Positions 37,391-45,939 of a DNA stretch of 64,000 nucleotides are shown piece by piece. The stretch's first letter is position 1. Each line of letters opens with the position of its first letter. The translations under genes were made by a program, and so were the position numbers. The DNA lies in contig NZ_CP095742.1 in NCBI RefSeq assembly GCF_023078495.1, positions 4,302,501 through 4,366,500 on the forward strand, in the 5' to 3' direction. This DNA comes from Luteibacter aegosomatissinici (GTDB lineage: Bacteria; Pseudomonadota; Gammaproteobacteria; Xanthomonadales; Rhodanobacteraceae). Under the pieces are notes generated by a model that was not told the DNA's origin, made no database searches, and saw only the letters and a program-made list of their open reading frames with translations.

Positions 37391-39508
37391 TCAGGCGTCG
37401 ACGTAACGGGCGGCGTCGCCTACCCAACGGGCGATCAGCCGCTCGCAGCGCGCCGGATGGTCGCGCATCATCGCTTCCGCGACGCGTTGCACATCGGGCA
37501 TGAGGTGCGCATCGCGTGCCAGGTCAGCGATGCGGAATTGCAGCTGCCCGGTCTGGCGGGTACCGAGCACCTCGCCGGGGCCGCGCAACTCAAGGTCCTT
37601 CTCTGCGATGCGGAAACCATCGTTGGTTTCGCGCATCACCTGCAGGCGCTCCTTCGCCAGGCGCGACAGGGGCGTCTGGTAAAGCAGCACGCAACTCGAG
37701 GCGATGGAGCCACGGCCCACGCGGCCGCGCAGCTGGTGCAGCTGGGCCAGGCCAAGGCGCTCGCTGTTTTCGATAATCATGAGGCTCGCGTTGGGCACAT
37801 CCACGCCCACTTCGATCACCGTGGTGGCGACCAGCACGGCGATCTCGCCCCGCTTGAACGCATCCATCACGGCCTGCTTTTCCTTCGGCTTCATGCGGCC
37901 GTGGATCAGGCCGATGTTGAGGTCCGGCAACCCTGCCACGAGCTCGGCATGCGCGACCTCGGCGGCCTGCGCATTCATCTGCTCGTTCTCTTCGATCAGC
38001 GTGCACACCCAGTACACCTGGCGGCCTTCCATGCACGCGCCATGGATGCGTTCCATGATGTCGTAGCGCCGCTCATTGGAAAGCGCCACGGTCTGTACGG
38101 GTGTGCGTCCCGGCGGGAGCTCGTCGATTGATGACACATCGAGATCGGCGTACGCGCTCATCGCGAGCGTGCGGGGAATCGGCGTCGCAGTCAGTACCAG
38201 TTGGTGGGGAATGAGCTCGCCACTGGCGCCCTTGTCGCGCAGCGCCAGGCGCTGGTGCACACCGAAGCGGTGCTGCTCGTCGACAATGACCAGGCCGAGC
38301 TTCTGGAATACCACGCCCTCCTGCATGAGCGCGTGCGTACCGACAACAACATGCGCGGTCCCTTCGGCCGCGTGGGCCAGCGCGCTCTTGCGCGCCTTGC
38401 CCTGCACCTTGCCCGCCAGCCATTCCACATGCAGGCCCAGCGGTTCGAGCCAGGTACGGAAGTTGCGCAGATGCTGTTCGGCGAGCAGTTCCGTAGGCGC
38501 CACCAGCGCGACCTGGTAACCGGCCTCGACGGCGGCCAGCGCGGCGAGTGCCGCGACGACGGTCTTGCCGCTGCCGACATCGCCCTGCACGAGTCGAAGC
38601 ATGGGGTGGGCTCGGGTGAGGTCCCGCCCCACTTCGCCCGCGACACGCGCCTGCGCCCTGGTCAGTGCGAACGGCAGTGACGACAGCAGTCGCTCACGCA
38701 TCACACCGGCACTTTTAAGCGCAGGCGCCTTGCGCTTCTTCACCGCCGCGCGCATGCGCCGCAGGGTGAGGTGCTGGGTCAGCAGTTCTTCGAAGGCGAG
38801 TCGCTTCTGCGCGGGATGCCCGCCCTCCCCCAACTGCCGGAGGTCGACATCCGGAGGCGGCCGGTGCACGTAGATCAGTGCATCCCGCAATGAGGTAAGG
38901 CCGAGCGGCCGGCCCACCTCTTCGGGAATGAGTTCGAGCCGGTCATCGCCAGGCAGGTGGTGCAGCGCCTTGGCGATGACGCTGGCGAGGCGGCGCGGAC
39001 CGAGGCCCTCGGTGGTCGGGTAGACCGGCGTCAGCCGCTCATCCACCAACACCGCTTCATCGCTTTCGATGCGCTGGTACTGCGGGTGCACCATCTCCAG
39101 GCCTTGCGGGCCCTGGCGTACCTCACCGAAGCAGAGCAGGCGCGTGCCTTTCTGCAACTGATCCATCTGCGCTTTGCGGAAGTGGAAGAAGCGCAGTAAC
39201 AGCGCGCGGCCGGAGTCATCGCTGATGATGACCTTCAGCTGCATGCGCCCGCGAAAGCTGCGTTCGATGAAATCCACGCTGCCTTCGACCTGCACGTGCA
39301 TGCCCGGGCGCAGGTCGCCGATGGGCACGATCGTGGTGCGGTCTTCGTAGCGCAGCGGCAGGTGGAACCACAGGTCCTGCACTTCGCGCAGGCCCAGGCG
39401 GCCGAGGGTTTCCGCCAGCGCAGGGCCAACGCCGCCGAGCGTCGTCAGCGGCGCGCGGCCCGGGTCCGCCGGCGGTGCGGCGGGTGACGGGCTGGCGGTT
39501 CGGCCCAC
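37391..39508 (-). CDS. recG: ATP-dependent DNA helicase RecG
   Basis: 705-residue replication-fork reversal and Holliday-junction helicase. An N-terminal wedge/OB domain is followed by helicase motifs GDVGSGKT (Walker A), DEQHRFG (Walker B), TATPIPRT and the C-terminal GRVGRG. I chose the GTG at 39508, 19 bases after the ridA stop, because homology begins just after it; an ATG at 39568 inside ridA would add 20 residues of unlike composition. Neither has a strong ribosome binding site. Last gene of rpoZ-spoT-ridA-recG. Confidence 0.94.
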   Translation of the reverse strand: MGRTASPSPAAPPADPGRAPLTTLGGVGPALAETLGRLGLREVQDLWFHLPLRYEDRTTIVPIGDLRPGMHVQVEGSVDFIERSFRGRMQLKVIISDDSGRALLLRFFHFRKAQMDQLQKGTRLLCFGEVRQGPQGLEMVHPQYQRIESDEAVLVDERLTPVYPTTEGLGPRRLASVIAKALHHLPGDDRLELIPEEVGRPLGLTSLRDALIYVHRPPPDVDLRQLGEGGHPAQKRLAFEELLTQHLTLRRMRAAVKKRKAPALKSAGVMRERLLSSLPFALTRAQARVAGEVGRDLTRAHPMLRLVQGDVGSGKTVVAALAALAAVEAGYQVALVAPTELLAEQHLRNFRTWLEPLGLHVEWLAGKVQGKARKSALAHAAEGTAHVVVGTHALMQEGVVFQKLGLVIVDEQHRFGVHQRLALRDKGASGELIPHQLVLTATPIPRTLAMSAYADLDVSSIDELPPGRTPVQTVALSNERRYDIMERIHGACMEGRQVYWVCTLIEENEQMNAQAAEVAHAELVAGLPDLNIGLIHGRMKPKEKQAVMDAFKRGEIAVLVATTVIEVGVDVPNASLMIIENSERLGLAQLHQLRGRVGRGSIASSCVLLYQTPLSRLAKERLQVMRETNDGFRIAEKDLELRGPGEVLGTRQTGQLQFRIADLARDAHLMPDVQRVAEAMMRDHPARCERLIARWVGDAARYVDA

Positions 39509-39527
39509 GGGAATGGCAGTGATCCGG

Positions 39528-39911
39528 TTACGGCAGGACGAGGATCGCGTCCACTTCGACGTGGGCACCCTTCGGCAGGCCCGAGACTTCGATGGTGGAG
39601 CGCGCCGGGTACGGCTGCTGGAAGTATTCGGCCATCACGGCATTCACCGCGGCGAAGTTGCCCAGGTCGGTGACGTAGATACCGACGCGCACGATGTCGG
39701 CGAGCTTGCCACCGGCGGCTTCGGCCACGGCGACGAGGTTGTCGAACACACGGCGGGTCTGCGCGGTGATGTCGCCTTCCACGAGGTTGCCGGTGGCCGG
39801 ATCGAGCGGAATCTGGCCCGAGAAATACACGGTGTTGCCCGCGCGCACGGCCTGCGAATACGGGCCAATGGCGGCCGGAGCCTTGTCGGTGGCGATGATG
39901 GTGCGGGACAT
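39528..39911 (-). CDS. ridA: RidA-family reactive enamine/imine deaminase
   Basis: 127-residue YjgF/RidA protein that hydrolyses 2-aminoacrylate-type intermediates in the cytosol. [20 protein letters not shown], the [11 protein letters not shown] segment and [20 protein letters not shown] (containing the substrate Arg) are diagnostic. It lies between spoT and recG on the same strand; a REP element separates it from spoT. Confidence 0.95.
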   Translation of the reverse strand: MSRTIIATDKAPAAIGPYSQAVRAGNTVYFSGQIPLDPATGNLVEGDITAQTRRVFDNLVAVAEAAGGKLADIVRVGIYVTDLGNFAAVNAVMAEYFQQPYPARSTIEVSGLPKGAHVEVDAILVLP

Positions 39912-39964
39912 GGGGGATCCTCGTGGCGGTAGACGCAGATAGTAACCGCCCGGAACGCCCTGTT

Positions 39965-40058
39965 GTAGGAGCCCGCCCTGTGGGCGACGCTGTTCGCGAT
40001 GGAGCCAGGGGCCCGATGCGACATCGCGAAAGATGTCGCCCACAGGGTGGGCTCCTAC
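39965..40058. repeat. REP-type long palindrome, copy 6 (between spoT and ridA)
   Basis: 94-bp element starting GTAGGAGCCCGCCCTGTGGG, one base different from the common left end, located inside a co-directional gene run 15 bases after the spoT stop. It may give mRNA processing or partial attenuation between spoT and ridA. Confidence 0.9.
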
Positions 40059-40073
40059 GGGCGGGGCATCGCC

Positions 40074-42254
40074 CTAGAGGGGGTGGCGGTATACGCCGCT
40101 GACGACACCGGTGCGGCGCACGCGGCGCATCACGTCGGCCAGGTGCTTGCGGCCCTTGACCTCGATCGCGAACAACAGCGTCGCTGCCGTGCTGTCGCGC
40201 TCGATGTATTCGACGTTCTCGATATTCGAACCGGCATCGGCGATGGCCGCCGCGACAGTGGCGAGCACGCCCGGGCGGTTGAGGACTTCGATACGCAACT
40301 CGGCACGGTAATCGCCGGTGACGTCGCGGTCCCACTCGATCGCCACGATGCGCTCGGGCGTCTTGCGGAACTCGGCCACGTTCGGGCATTCCACGCGGTG
40401 CACGACAATGCCCTTGCCCGAAGACAGGAAGCCGATGATCTCGTCGCCCGGCAACGGGTGGCAGCAATTGCCGAAGCTCAGCACGCCGCGCTCCGCGCCG
40501 CTGATGCGGATCTTCTCCACCGCATGCTCGGTGGGTACCTGCGGGTGCGAATCGCGCGGGCCCATCACGTTGATGAGCTGGCCGGCCACCTGGTCGGCGA
40601 AGCGGTTACCCAGCGCGATCTCGGAAAGCAGTTCTTCCAGGCGCTTGAACTTGGCCTCTTCCAGGAAACGATCGAGCACGGCCGGCGGAATGGCATCGAG
40701 GCTCAGGCCACGCGCATCGAGCGCGCGATCGAGCATGCGGTGGCCGAAATCGACCGCATCCTCGTGCTGCAGGTGCTTGAGGTACTGGCGGATGGCGGTA
40801 CGCGCCTTGCCCGTCACCACGGCTTCGAGCCACGCCGGGTTCGGCACGGCCGACGGCGCGGTAATGATCTCGACGACCTGGCCGGAGATGAGGCGGGTGC
40901 GCAGCGGCACGAGCTTTTTGTCGACGCGCGCGGCCACGGCGTGGTCGCCCACGTCGGTATGCACGGCGTAGGCGAAATCGAGCGCGGTGGCATTACGCGG
41001 CAGCGAGAAAATATCGCCGCGCGGGGTGAACAGGTACACCTCGTCCGGGAACAGGTCGATCTTGACGTTTTCCAGGAACTCGGCAGCCGATGGCGTATTG
41101 GCCTGGCTATCGGCCAATGCCGAGAGCCACTCGCGTGCGCGCAGCTGCGCGCTGTTCGCCGGGCCCGAATCGGTCTTGTACGCCCAATGAGCCGCCACGC
41201 CACGCTCCGCCACCGATTCCATTTCCGAGGTACGGATCTGGATTTCGATGGGCGCGCCAAACGGCCCGAGCAGCACGGTGTGCAGCGACTGGTAGCCATT
41301 GCCCTTGGGAATGGCGATGAAATCCTTGAAACGGCCATCCACCGGCTTGTACAGGCCGTGCACGGCGCCCAGCGCCATGTAGCAATGCATGGCCGAATCG
41401 GTGACGACGCGGAAGCCGTACACATCCATGAGCTGCGCGAACGATTTGTGCTCGTTGCGCATCTTCGAATAGATGCTCCAGGGGCTCTTGATGCGGCTGA
41501 CCGCGCGGCCAGGGATCTTGTCGGCCGCAAGGCGGCCTTCCAGCGCCATCTCGATCTTCGCCATGGCCTCGCGGCGGTTACCCAGCGCGGCACGGATGCG
41601 CTCGCCGATGATGCGGTGGCGATCAGGGTACAAGGCCTTGAAGCCCAGGTCCTGCAGCTCGGCCTTGAACTTGTTCATGCCCAGGCGCTGCGCGATCGGT
41701 GCGTAGATCTCCAGCGTTTCACGCGCGATGCGGCGGCGGGACGAGGCGTCCTTCGCGCCCAGCGTGCGCATGTTGTGCAGGCGATCGGAAAGCTTGATGA
41801 GGATGACGCGCAGGTCGCGCGCCATGGCCAGCAGCATCTTGCGGAAGCTTTCGGCATCGGCTTCGGCGCGGCTGGAGAAACGCATCTTGTCCAGCTTGGT
41901 GACGCCATCGACCAGCTCGGCCACGGTCTCGCCGAAGGCACCAGCCAGTTCCTCGCGGCTGAGCTGCGTGTCCTCGAGCGTGTCGTGCAGGATGGCGGCG
42001 ATGATCGTTTCGGCATCCAGGCCGAGCTCCGCCAGCACCTGCGCTACCGCGACCGGGTGCGTGATGTACGGCTCACCCGATTTGCGGGTTTGCCCATCGT
42101 GCGCGAGCGCCCCCACCAGGAAGGCGCGGCGGATGCGCATGACCTGCTCCTTGGGCAGGTACGCGCCCACGCGCTCTTCCAGCGCCTGCACATAGGCGGG
42201 CACCGGGGTGTCGTCGGAGACGTCGGTCAGCTTTTTGGCGGGGATGACTTCCAT
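40074..42254 (-). CDS. spoT: Bifunctional (p)ppGpp synthase/hydrolase
   Basis: 726-residue Rel/Spo protein governing the stringent response. The hydrolase HD domain is intact (about 40-145: THPVAVA, ILHDTLEDT, LSDRLHNMRT). The synthase domain follows (RIKSPWSIYSKM; DVYGFRVV), then TGS (DEVYLFTPRGDIFSLP), and an ACT domain at the end (LRIEVLNRPGVLATVAAAI). An intact HD domain supports SpoT rather than RelA. It is 119 bases downstream of rpoZ. Confidence 0.96.
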   Translation of the reverse strand: MEVIPAKKLTDVSDDTPVPAYVQALEERVGAYLPKEQVMRIRRAFLVGALAHDGQTRKSGEPYITHPVAVAQVLAELGLDAETIIAAILHDTLEDTQLSREELAGAFGETVAELVDGVTKLDKMRFSSRAEADAESFRKMLLAMARDLRVILIKLSDRLHNMRTLGAKDASSRRRIARETLEIYAPIAQRLGMNKFKAELQDLGFKALYPDRHRIIGERIRAALGNRREAMAKIEMALEGRLAADKIPGRAVSRIKSPWSIYSKMRNEHKSFAQLMDVYGFRVVTDSAMHCYMALGAVHGLYKPVDGRFKDFIAIPKGNGYQSLHTVLLGPFGAPIEIQIRTSEMESVAERGVAAHWAYKTDSGPANSAQLRAREWLSALADSQANTPSAAEFLENVKIDLFPDEVYLFTPRGDIFSLPRNATALDFAYAVHTDVGDHAVAARVDKKLVPLRTRLISGQVVEIITAPSAVPNPAWLEAVVTGKARTAIRQYLKHLQHEDAVDFGHRMLDRALDARGLSLDAIPPAVLDRFLEEAKFKRLEELLSEIALGNRFADQVAGQLINVMGPRDSHPQVPTEHAVEKIRISGAERGVLSFGNCCHPLPGDEIIGFLSSGKGIVVHRVECPNVAEFRKTPERIVAIEWDRDVTGDYRAELRIEVLNRPGVLATVAAAIADAGSNIENVEYIERDSTAATLLFAIEVKGRKHLADVMRRVRRTGVVSGVYRHPL

Positions 42255-42373
42255 GGGGATGCCTGGCGCCTGGGTTCAGGCAGCACAGCCTCCCGCGCGC
42301 GGCCTGACGGGCCGCGCTTCAACAACGTGCGCAGTGAATGGATGAACGCAGGGTCGACAGGGACCCGACGTCA

Positions 42374-42664
42374 TCAGTCATCTCCGCCCTTCGAGAGGTC
42401 GTCGTCCACTTCCGTGGCGGCCCACTCGAGGGCTTCACGCTCGGCGCGCTCGCGGGCGGCCTTGTCGATCTCGTCGATCATCTGCTCATTGACGCGGCGA
42501 TCGGCGATCTCGCGCAGGGCGAGCACGGTCGGCTTGTCGTTGTTCGGATCGAGCGTGGGCTCGGCGCCCTTGGAGAGCTGGCGAGCGCGCTTGGTCGCCA
42601 TGAGCACGAGCTCAAAGCGGTTGTCGACTACCTCGAGGCAGTCTTCGACGGTAATACGGGCCAT
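42374..42664 (-). CDS. rpoZ: RNA polymerase omega subunit
   Basis: 96 residues. [20 protein letters not shown] and the [11 protein letters not shown] helix are the omega core; a long acidic C-terminus ([12 protein letters not shown]) follows. Omega helps assemble RNA polymerase and forms part of a ppGpp site, which fits its place before spoT. AAGGA precedes the ATG. In many proteobacteria gmk lies directly upstream; here gmk is about 5.8 kb away, beyond the mla genes. Confidence 0.96.
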   Translation of the reverse strand: MARITVEDCLEVVDNRFELVLMATKRARQLSKGAEPTLDPNNDKPTVLALREIADRRVNEQMIDEIDKAARERAEREALEWAATEVDDDLSKGGDD

Positions 42665-42841
42665 TTCAAATCCTTGACAACAAAGACACTTATGACCGTG
42701 CAGTTTAGCGGCCCAGCCGGTTGGCTGTCCATCCGGGTGGGGGGTATCATGCCGGGTTCTGGCCAGGAAGGACGGGCGTTAGTGCAAATAATAAAACCAA
42801 GCGGTACACTAAAGTATCGCCCCACCCCCAGAGTCACCCCG

Positions 42842-43672
42842 ATGGACCCCAAGATCAACCTAAAGCGTCTGGCCCGCCAAGCCTTTGGCCTGGTCGCCCT
42901 GGCGCTCCTGGCGGCCTGCCATGTGGCGCCGCCGCGTACCGACGACCCGAATGAACAGATGAACCGCAAGGTTTATGCGTTCAACGACAAGCTCGACAAG
43001 GCGATCATCCGCCCGGTCGCGGTGGGCTACCGTAATGTCACCACCCCGGGCGTCCGCACGGCGGTGAGCGATTTCTATACGAATATCCGCCTGCCGATCA
43101 CGATTGGTAACCAGCTGCTCCAGGGCCGTCCGGGCCAGGCGGCGGTGACCACGGGTCGCTTCATCGTCAACCTCGGCATTGGCTTCCTGGGCTTCAAGGA
43201 CCCGGCCAGCATGCTGGGCATGCCGCTGTATGACAGCGACTTCGGCGTGACCCTGGCCCGTTGGGGCGTGCCGGAGGGCGAGTACCTGGTCCTGCCGTTC
43301 GTCGGCCCGACCACGGTGCGCGATGTCTGGAAGCTGCCGGTGGATAGCTATTTCTTCGATCCGCTGAGCTACCTGTCGCGTAACCACGACTTCCACCACG
43401 GCGAGTATTACGTGCCGTCGGTGTTGTACCTGGTGACGTTGCGTGCCCGCGCGATCGATGCGGAGAGCTTCCTGGCCTCGGCGTATGACCCGTATGTGTT
43501 CATGCGCGATGCGTACCGCCAGCAGCGCCTGTACCAGATCTACGACGGCAACCCGCCGGAGGATGTGATCGAGAAGATGCAGGGCGTGGGCGATAACAAG
43601 GATTTCGACCCGGATGAACTGCTCAAGGAGCAGCATTCGTGGGAGAAGCAGAACGGGCAGAACCCGGACTGA
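42842..43672 (+). CDS. mlaA: MlaA (VacJ) outer-membrane lipoprotein of the Mla lipid transport system
   Basis: 276 residues with a lipoprotein signal: lipobox LLAAC with Cys at about residue 26. The body matches MlaA (NEQMNRKVYAFNDKLDKAII; LPITIGNQLLQG; DFGVTLARWGVPEGEYLVLP). MlaA extracts misplaced phospholipid from the outer leaflet of the outer membrane and passes it to MlaC. The C-terminal tail is acidic and Gln/Asn rich. It is encoded on the opposite strand to mlaFEDCB, about 1.3 kb away across a repeat island. Start 42842 opens the lipoprotein signal. Confidence 0.94.
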   Translation: MDPKINLKRLARQAFGLVALALLAACHVAPPRTDDPNEQMNRKVYAFNDKLDKAIIRPVAVGYRNVTTPGVRTAVSDFYTNIRLPITIGNQLLQGRPGQAAVTTGRFIVNLGIGFLGFKDPASMLGMPLYDSDFGVTLARWGVPEGEYLVLPFVGPTTVRDVWKLPVDSYFFDPLSYLSRNHDFHHGEYYVPSVLYLVTLRARAIDAESFLASAYDPYVFMRDAYRQQRLYQIYDGNPPEDVIEKMQGVGDNKDFDPDELLKEQHSWEKQNGQNPD

Positions 43673-43681
43673 TTGACGAAG

Positions 43682-43706
43682 AAGCCGCCTACGGGCGGCT
43701 TTTTTG
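43682..43706 (+). terminator. Rho-independent terminator after mlaA
   Basis: Stem AAGCCGCC / GGCGGCTT with loop TACG, followed by TTTTT, 9 bases after the mlaA stop. Confidence 0.92.
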
Positions 43707-43707
43707 T

Positions 43708-43948
43708 GGCTCGCCTTTGGCTTCGCGCTAGTGCATCGGTTCATTCGCTAGCGCGAATGCATGTAACTAGCGGCTTGCGCCGCCTATTGCTTGTGGGCTT
43801 GAGGCGAAGAGCCGTCGGTGCCCACCCTCGCTGCTCAGACAGGTCCTCCGCGTTCGTACCGGAGTGCGCCTCCGGCGCAAATGTATCTATTTGGCCTACG
43901 GCCGCTCTCTTGTGCGGAACTCGCCTCGAGGGTGGGCACCGACGGCTC
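43708..43948. repeat. Left arm of a long imperfect inverted repeat (repeat island)
   Basis: The first part (43708-43808; GGCTCGCC..., TTCATTCGCTAGCGCGAATG) and an inner palindromic element (43809-43948) recur in inverted orientation at 44567-44852. The inner element has 22-bp inverted ends starting GAGCCGTCGGTGCCCACCCT and ending in its complement. It contains no plausible gene. Apart from this arm, the REP copy at 44004 and the terminator, nothing is seen in 43673-44193. Confidence 0.8.
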
Positions 43949-44003
43949 TCTTCACCCATGAGGTGGTGTGCGTGCGAGCTCGCCGCTGGTGCGCCATGCC
44001 GTT

Positions 44004-44098
44004 GTAGGAGCCCACCCTGTGGGCGACGCCGTTCGCGACAAAGCCACAGGGCCTGCTACGTCGTCGCGAAAGATGTCGCCCACAGGGTGGGCTCCTAC
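44004..44098. repeat. REP-type long palindrome, copy 7
   Basis: 95-bp element of the GTAGGAGCCCACCCTGTGGG family in the middle of the repeat island, between the two inverted arms and just downstream of the small ORF at 44194-44325. Confidence 0.9.
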
Positions 44099-44193
44099 AA
44101 GGCTATATCGCGATTTGATAAATGGATGGACCAGGCTCGTGTGGGAGCCTGCTTGCACGCGATCAGCCGACGCGGCGATGACGCCGCAACCCA

Positions 44194-44325
44194 TCAACGC
44201 GCGACGGCCACCACGTTCGCCGGCAGCTGCGACGGGCTGGCCGTGACAAACGAACCCATCGCCAACACGCAGGTCAGCACGGCAGCAACGAAGAAGGACT
44301 TGAGCAGGAAGGTTTCAGCTTTCAT
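44194..44325 (-). CDS. Putative small membrane or secreted peptide, 43 aa
   Basis: Short frame beginning MKAETFLLKSFFVAAVLTCV, with one hydrophobic segment after two lysines, like a signal peptide or single membrane helix, then a short polar tail (ASPSQLPANVVAVAR). GGAG lies 7 bases before the ATG, which supports translation; the longer frame from 44415 has no such site. It sits alone between the arms of the inverted repeat. I recognise no family. It may be a real small protein of the island or a chance frame. Confidence 0.4.
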   Translation of the reverse strand: MKAETFLLKSFFVAAVLTCVLAMGSFVTASPSQLPANVVAVAR

Positions 44326-44566
44326 GGCGATGCTCCGTGAGGTGGGACAAGTGGGGCCAGGCCCCGTTGCCCAAGACGTTGCATCCGCCGTGCCAACCCC
44401 ACCAACGGCCCGCAAACGGCGCCACGACGCCGTTTGCGCCTAACCACGCCGCATGACGACCACTGTCCGCGGACGAAGCAGCTGTCCGCCCATACATGTC
44501 CGAACGCACCAATCGACCCGCAGACAACGCACCGGCTCTCCCACCACCCAACCTCATGGGTCAAAA

Positions 44567-44852
44567 GAGCCGTCGGTGCCCACCCTCGAGGCGAGTTCCG
44601 CACAAGAGAGCGGCCGTAGGCCAGCCTTCCATAGGGCTGGCCCATGGCTCGCTAACGGGGCGGCGGTTGTAGGAGCGCACCTTGTGCGCGAATCAAAGGC
44701 ACGGCGGCGCAGCCGCAACATCCGACGCGAGGGTGGGCACCGACGGCTCTCGGCCTCAAGCCCACAAGAGCGAGGCGGCGGATGCCGCTGGTTACATGCA
44801 TTCGCGCTAGCGAATGAACCGATTCACTAGCGCGAGGCCGAAGGCGAGCCTG
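44567..44852. repeat. Right arm of the long imperfect inverted repeat
   Basis: Inverted counterpart of 43708-43948. It has the same GAGCCGTCGGTGCCC ends (44567 and ending 44749), the GTTCCGCACAAGAGAGCGGC interior, then GTTACATGCATTCGCGCTAG and neighbouring bases in reverse order to the left arm. A half REP (GTAGGAGCGCACCTTGTGCG, 44669-44688) is embedded. No gene is seen in 44326-44933 apart from this repeat and the terminator at its end. Confidence 0.8.
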
Positions 44853-44865
44853 TTGTTGAGGCACA

Positions 44866-44895
44866 AACAAAAAGCCCGGCATATCGCCGGGCTTT
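44866..44895 (-). terminator. Rho-independent terminator of the gmk-mlaFEDCB transcript
   Basis: AAAGCCCGGC (44871-44880) and GCCGGGCTTT (44886-44895) with loop ATATC; the A-rich left flank gives the T-run on the minus strand. It lies about 40 bases after the mlaB stop. Confidence 0.88.
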
Positions 44896-44933
44896 CGTCA
44901 GCGGGGATCGCGCGCTAGCGCGCTCCTGCAGGC

Positions 44934-45230
44934 TTAGAGGAAGGCGGTGACGCCGGAGACGCGGGCCAGGGCTTCCAGGCCCGTGGGGGCGTTGGCCACC
45001 TTCATGGCCGTGCCGTTCTGGCGCGCATGTGCCAGCAGCGCCAGCACCGTTGCCAGCCCTGCGCTATCCGCCTGAGTCACGCCGGAAAGATCCAGCGTGC
45101 CCGGCTTGCCGCGGCCAAGGGCTTCGCGGCCCGCCTCGAGCGCCGACGCCGCCGTCGCGAACGTCAGCGCGCCGGAGACCTTCAAGGTCCCCGGCGCCTC
45201 GGCCAACTGGTACGTGGCCGGCTGGATCAC
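44934..45230 (-). CDS. mlaB: MlaB, STAS-domain component of the Mla ABC transporter
   Basis: 98-residue STAS protein (GTLKVSGALTFATAASALEA; TLDLSGVTQADSAGLATVLA, the conserved Asp-Ser of STAS domains). In the Mla system this cytoplasmic subunit binds MlaF and is needed for complex activity. Its start overlaps the mlaC stop (ATGA). Last gene of the operon. Confidence 0.92.
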   Translation of the reverse strand: MIQPATYQLAEAPGTLKVSGALTFATAASALEAGREALGRGKPGTLDLSGVTQADSAGLATVLALLAHARQNGTAMKVANAPTGLEALARVSGVTAFL

Positions 45231-45916
45231 TTGCCTGCGCCAGCCTTGCCGCCTGCCGTGTCCTGCTTCATCTCATCGATAGCCGCCGAACCCTTCGACT
45301 CCAGGTCAGCCGTGAGCTTGTCCAGGCCTTCCTTCTTGATCTCGGCATCCACCTGGTTGCGGTAGTTCGTGATGTACGAGATACCCTCGATGATCACGTC
45401 GTACGCCTTCCAGTCGCCGCTGGCGCTCTGGCGGAACGCGTAATCCACCGACACCGACTTGCCATCATCGAGCATGACCTGGGTACGCACGATGGTGCGC
45501 TTCTTGTTCAGATCGCCCGAGAACGGCAGCACCTTCACGCGGCCACGGGTGTAGTTGAGCAGGCCCTCGGCATAGCGATGCGTGATCGAGTTGTAGAACG
45601 CCTTGGCAAAGCGCTCGCGCTGCTGCGGGCTCGCCTTGACCGCGTTCTGGCCGAGCACCAGGATCGACGCGTAATCGATATCGAAGTGCGGCAGGAACGT
45701 GTCGTCGATAACGGCGATCAGCTTTTCCTTGTCGTTCTTCAGTTCCGCCTGGTGGCCTTCGATGGCCTTGGCCAGGTCATCGGAAATCTGCTGGACAACC
45801 TGCTGGGGCGCCTGGCCCTGGGTGGCCGCGGCGGGCGCGGCATCCTGCGCGAACACGGGGGCAGCGGCGACCGTGCCAACGGCAAGGGCAATAGCGAGGG
45901 AAAGCTGACGCAACAT
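45227..45916 (-). CDS. mlaC: MlaC, periplasmic phospholipid shuttle
   Basis: 229 residues with a signal peptide (MLRQLSLAIALAVGTVAAAP, then VFA) followed by an MlaC/Ttg2D fold (VVQQISDDLAKAIEGHQ; FLPHFDIDYASILVLGQNAV; YAEGLLNYTRGRVKVLPF). It carries lipids between MlaA and the MlaFEDB complex. The C-terminus is Lys/Ala/Gly rich. 23 bases downstream of mlaD. Confidence 0.94.
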   Translation of the reverse strand: MLRQLSLAIALAVGTVAAAPVFAQDAAPAAATQGQAPQQVVQQISDDLAKAIEGHQAELKNDKEKLIAVIDDTFLPHFDIDYASILVLGQNAVKASPQQRERFAKAFYNSITHRYAEGLLNYTRGRVKVLPFSGDLNKKRTIVRTQVMLDDGKSVSVDYAFRQSASGDWKAYDVIIEGISYITNYRNQVDAEIKKEGLDKLTADLESKGSAAIDEMKQDTAGGKAGAGK

Positions 45917-45939
45917 GCGATGTCTCCTGGGTTCCGGCC

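Noticed and set aside
39999-42677. 892-residue plus-strand frame over spoT and rpoZ
   Set aside because: Antisense shadow of two well-conserved genes.
42674-42679. TTGACA upstream of mlaA as a -35 element
   Set aside because: No acceptable -10 at 16-18 bp spacing was found; it may be chance next to rpoZ.
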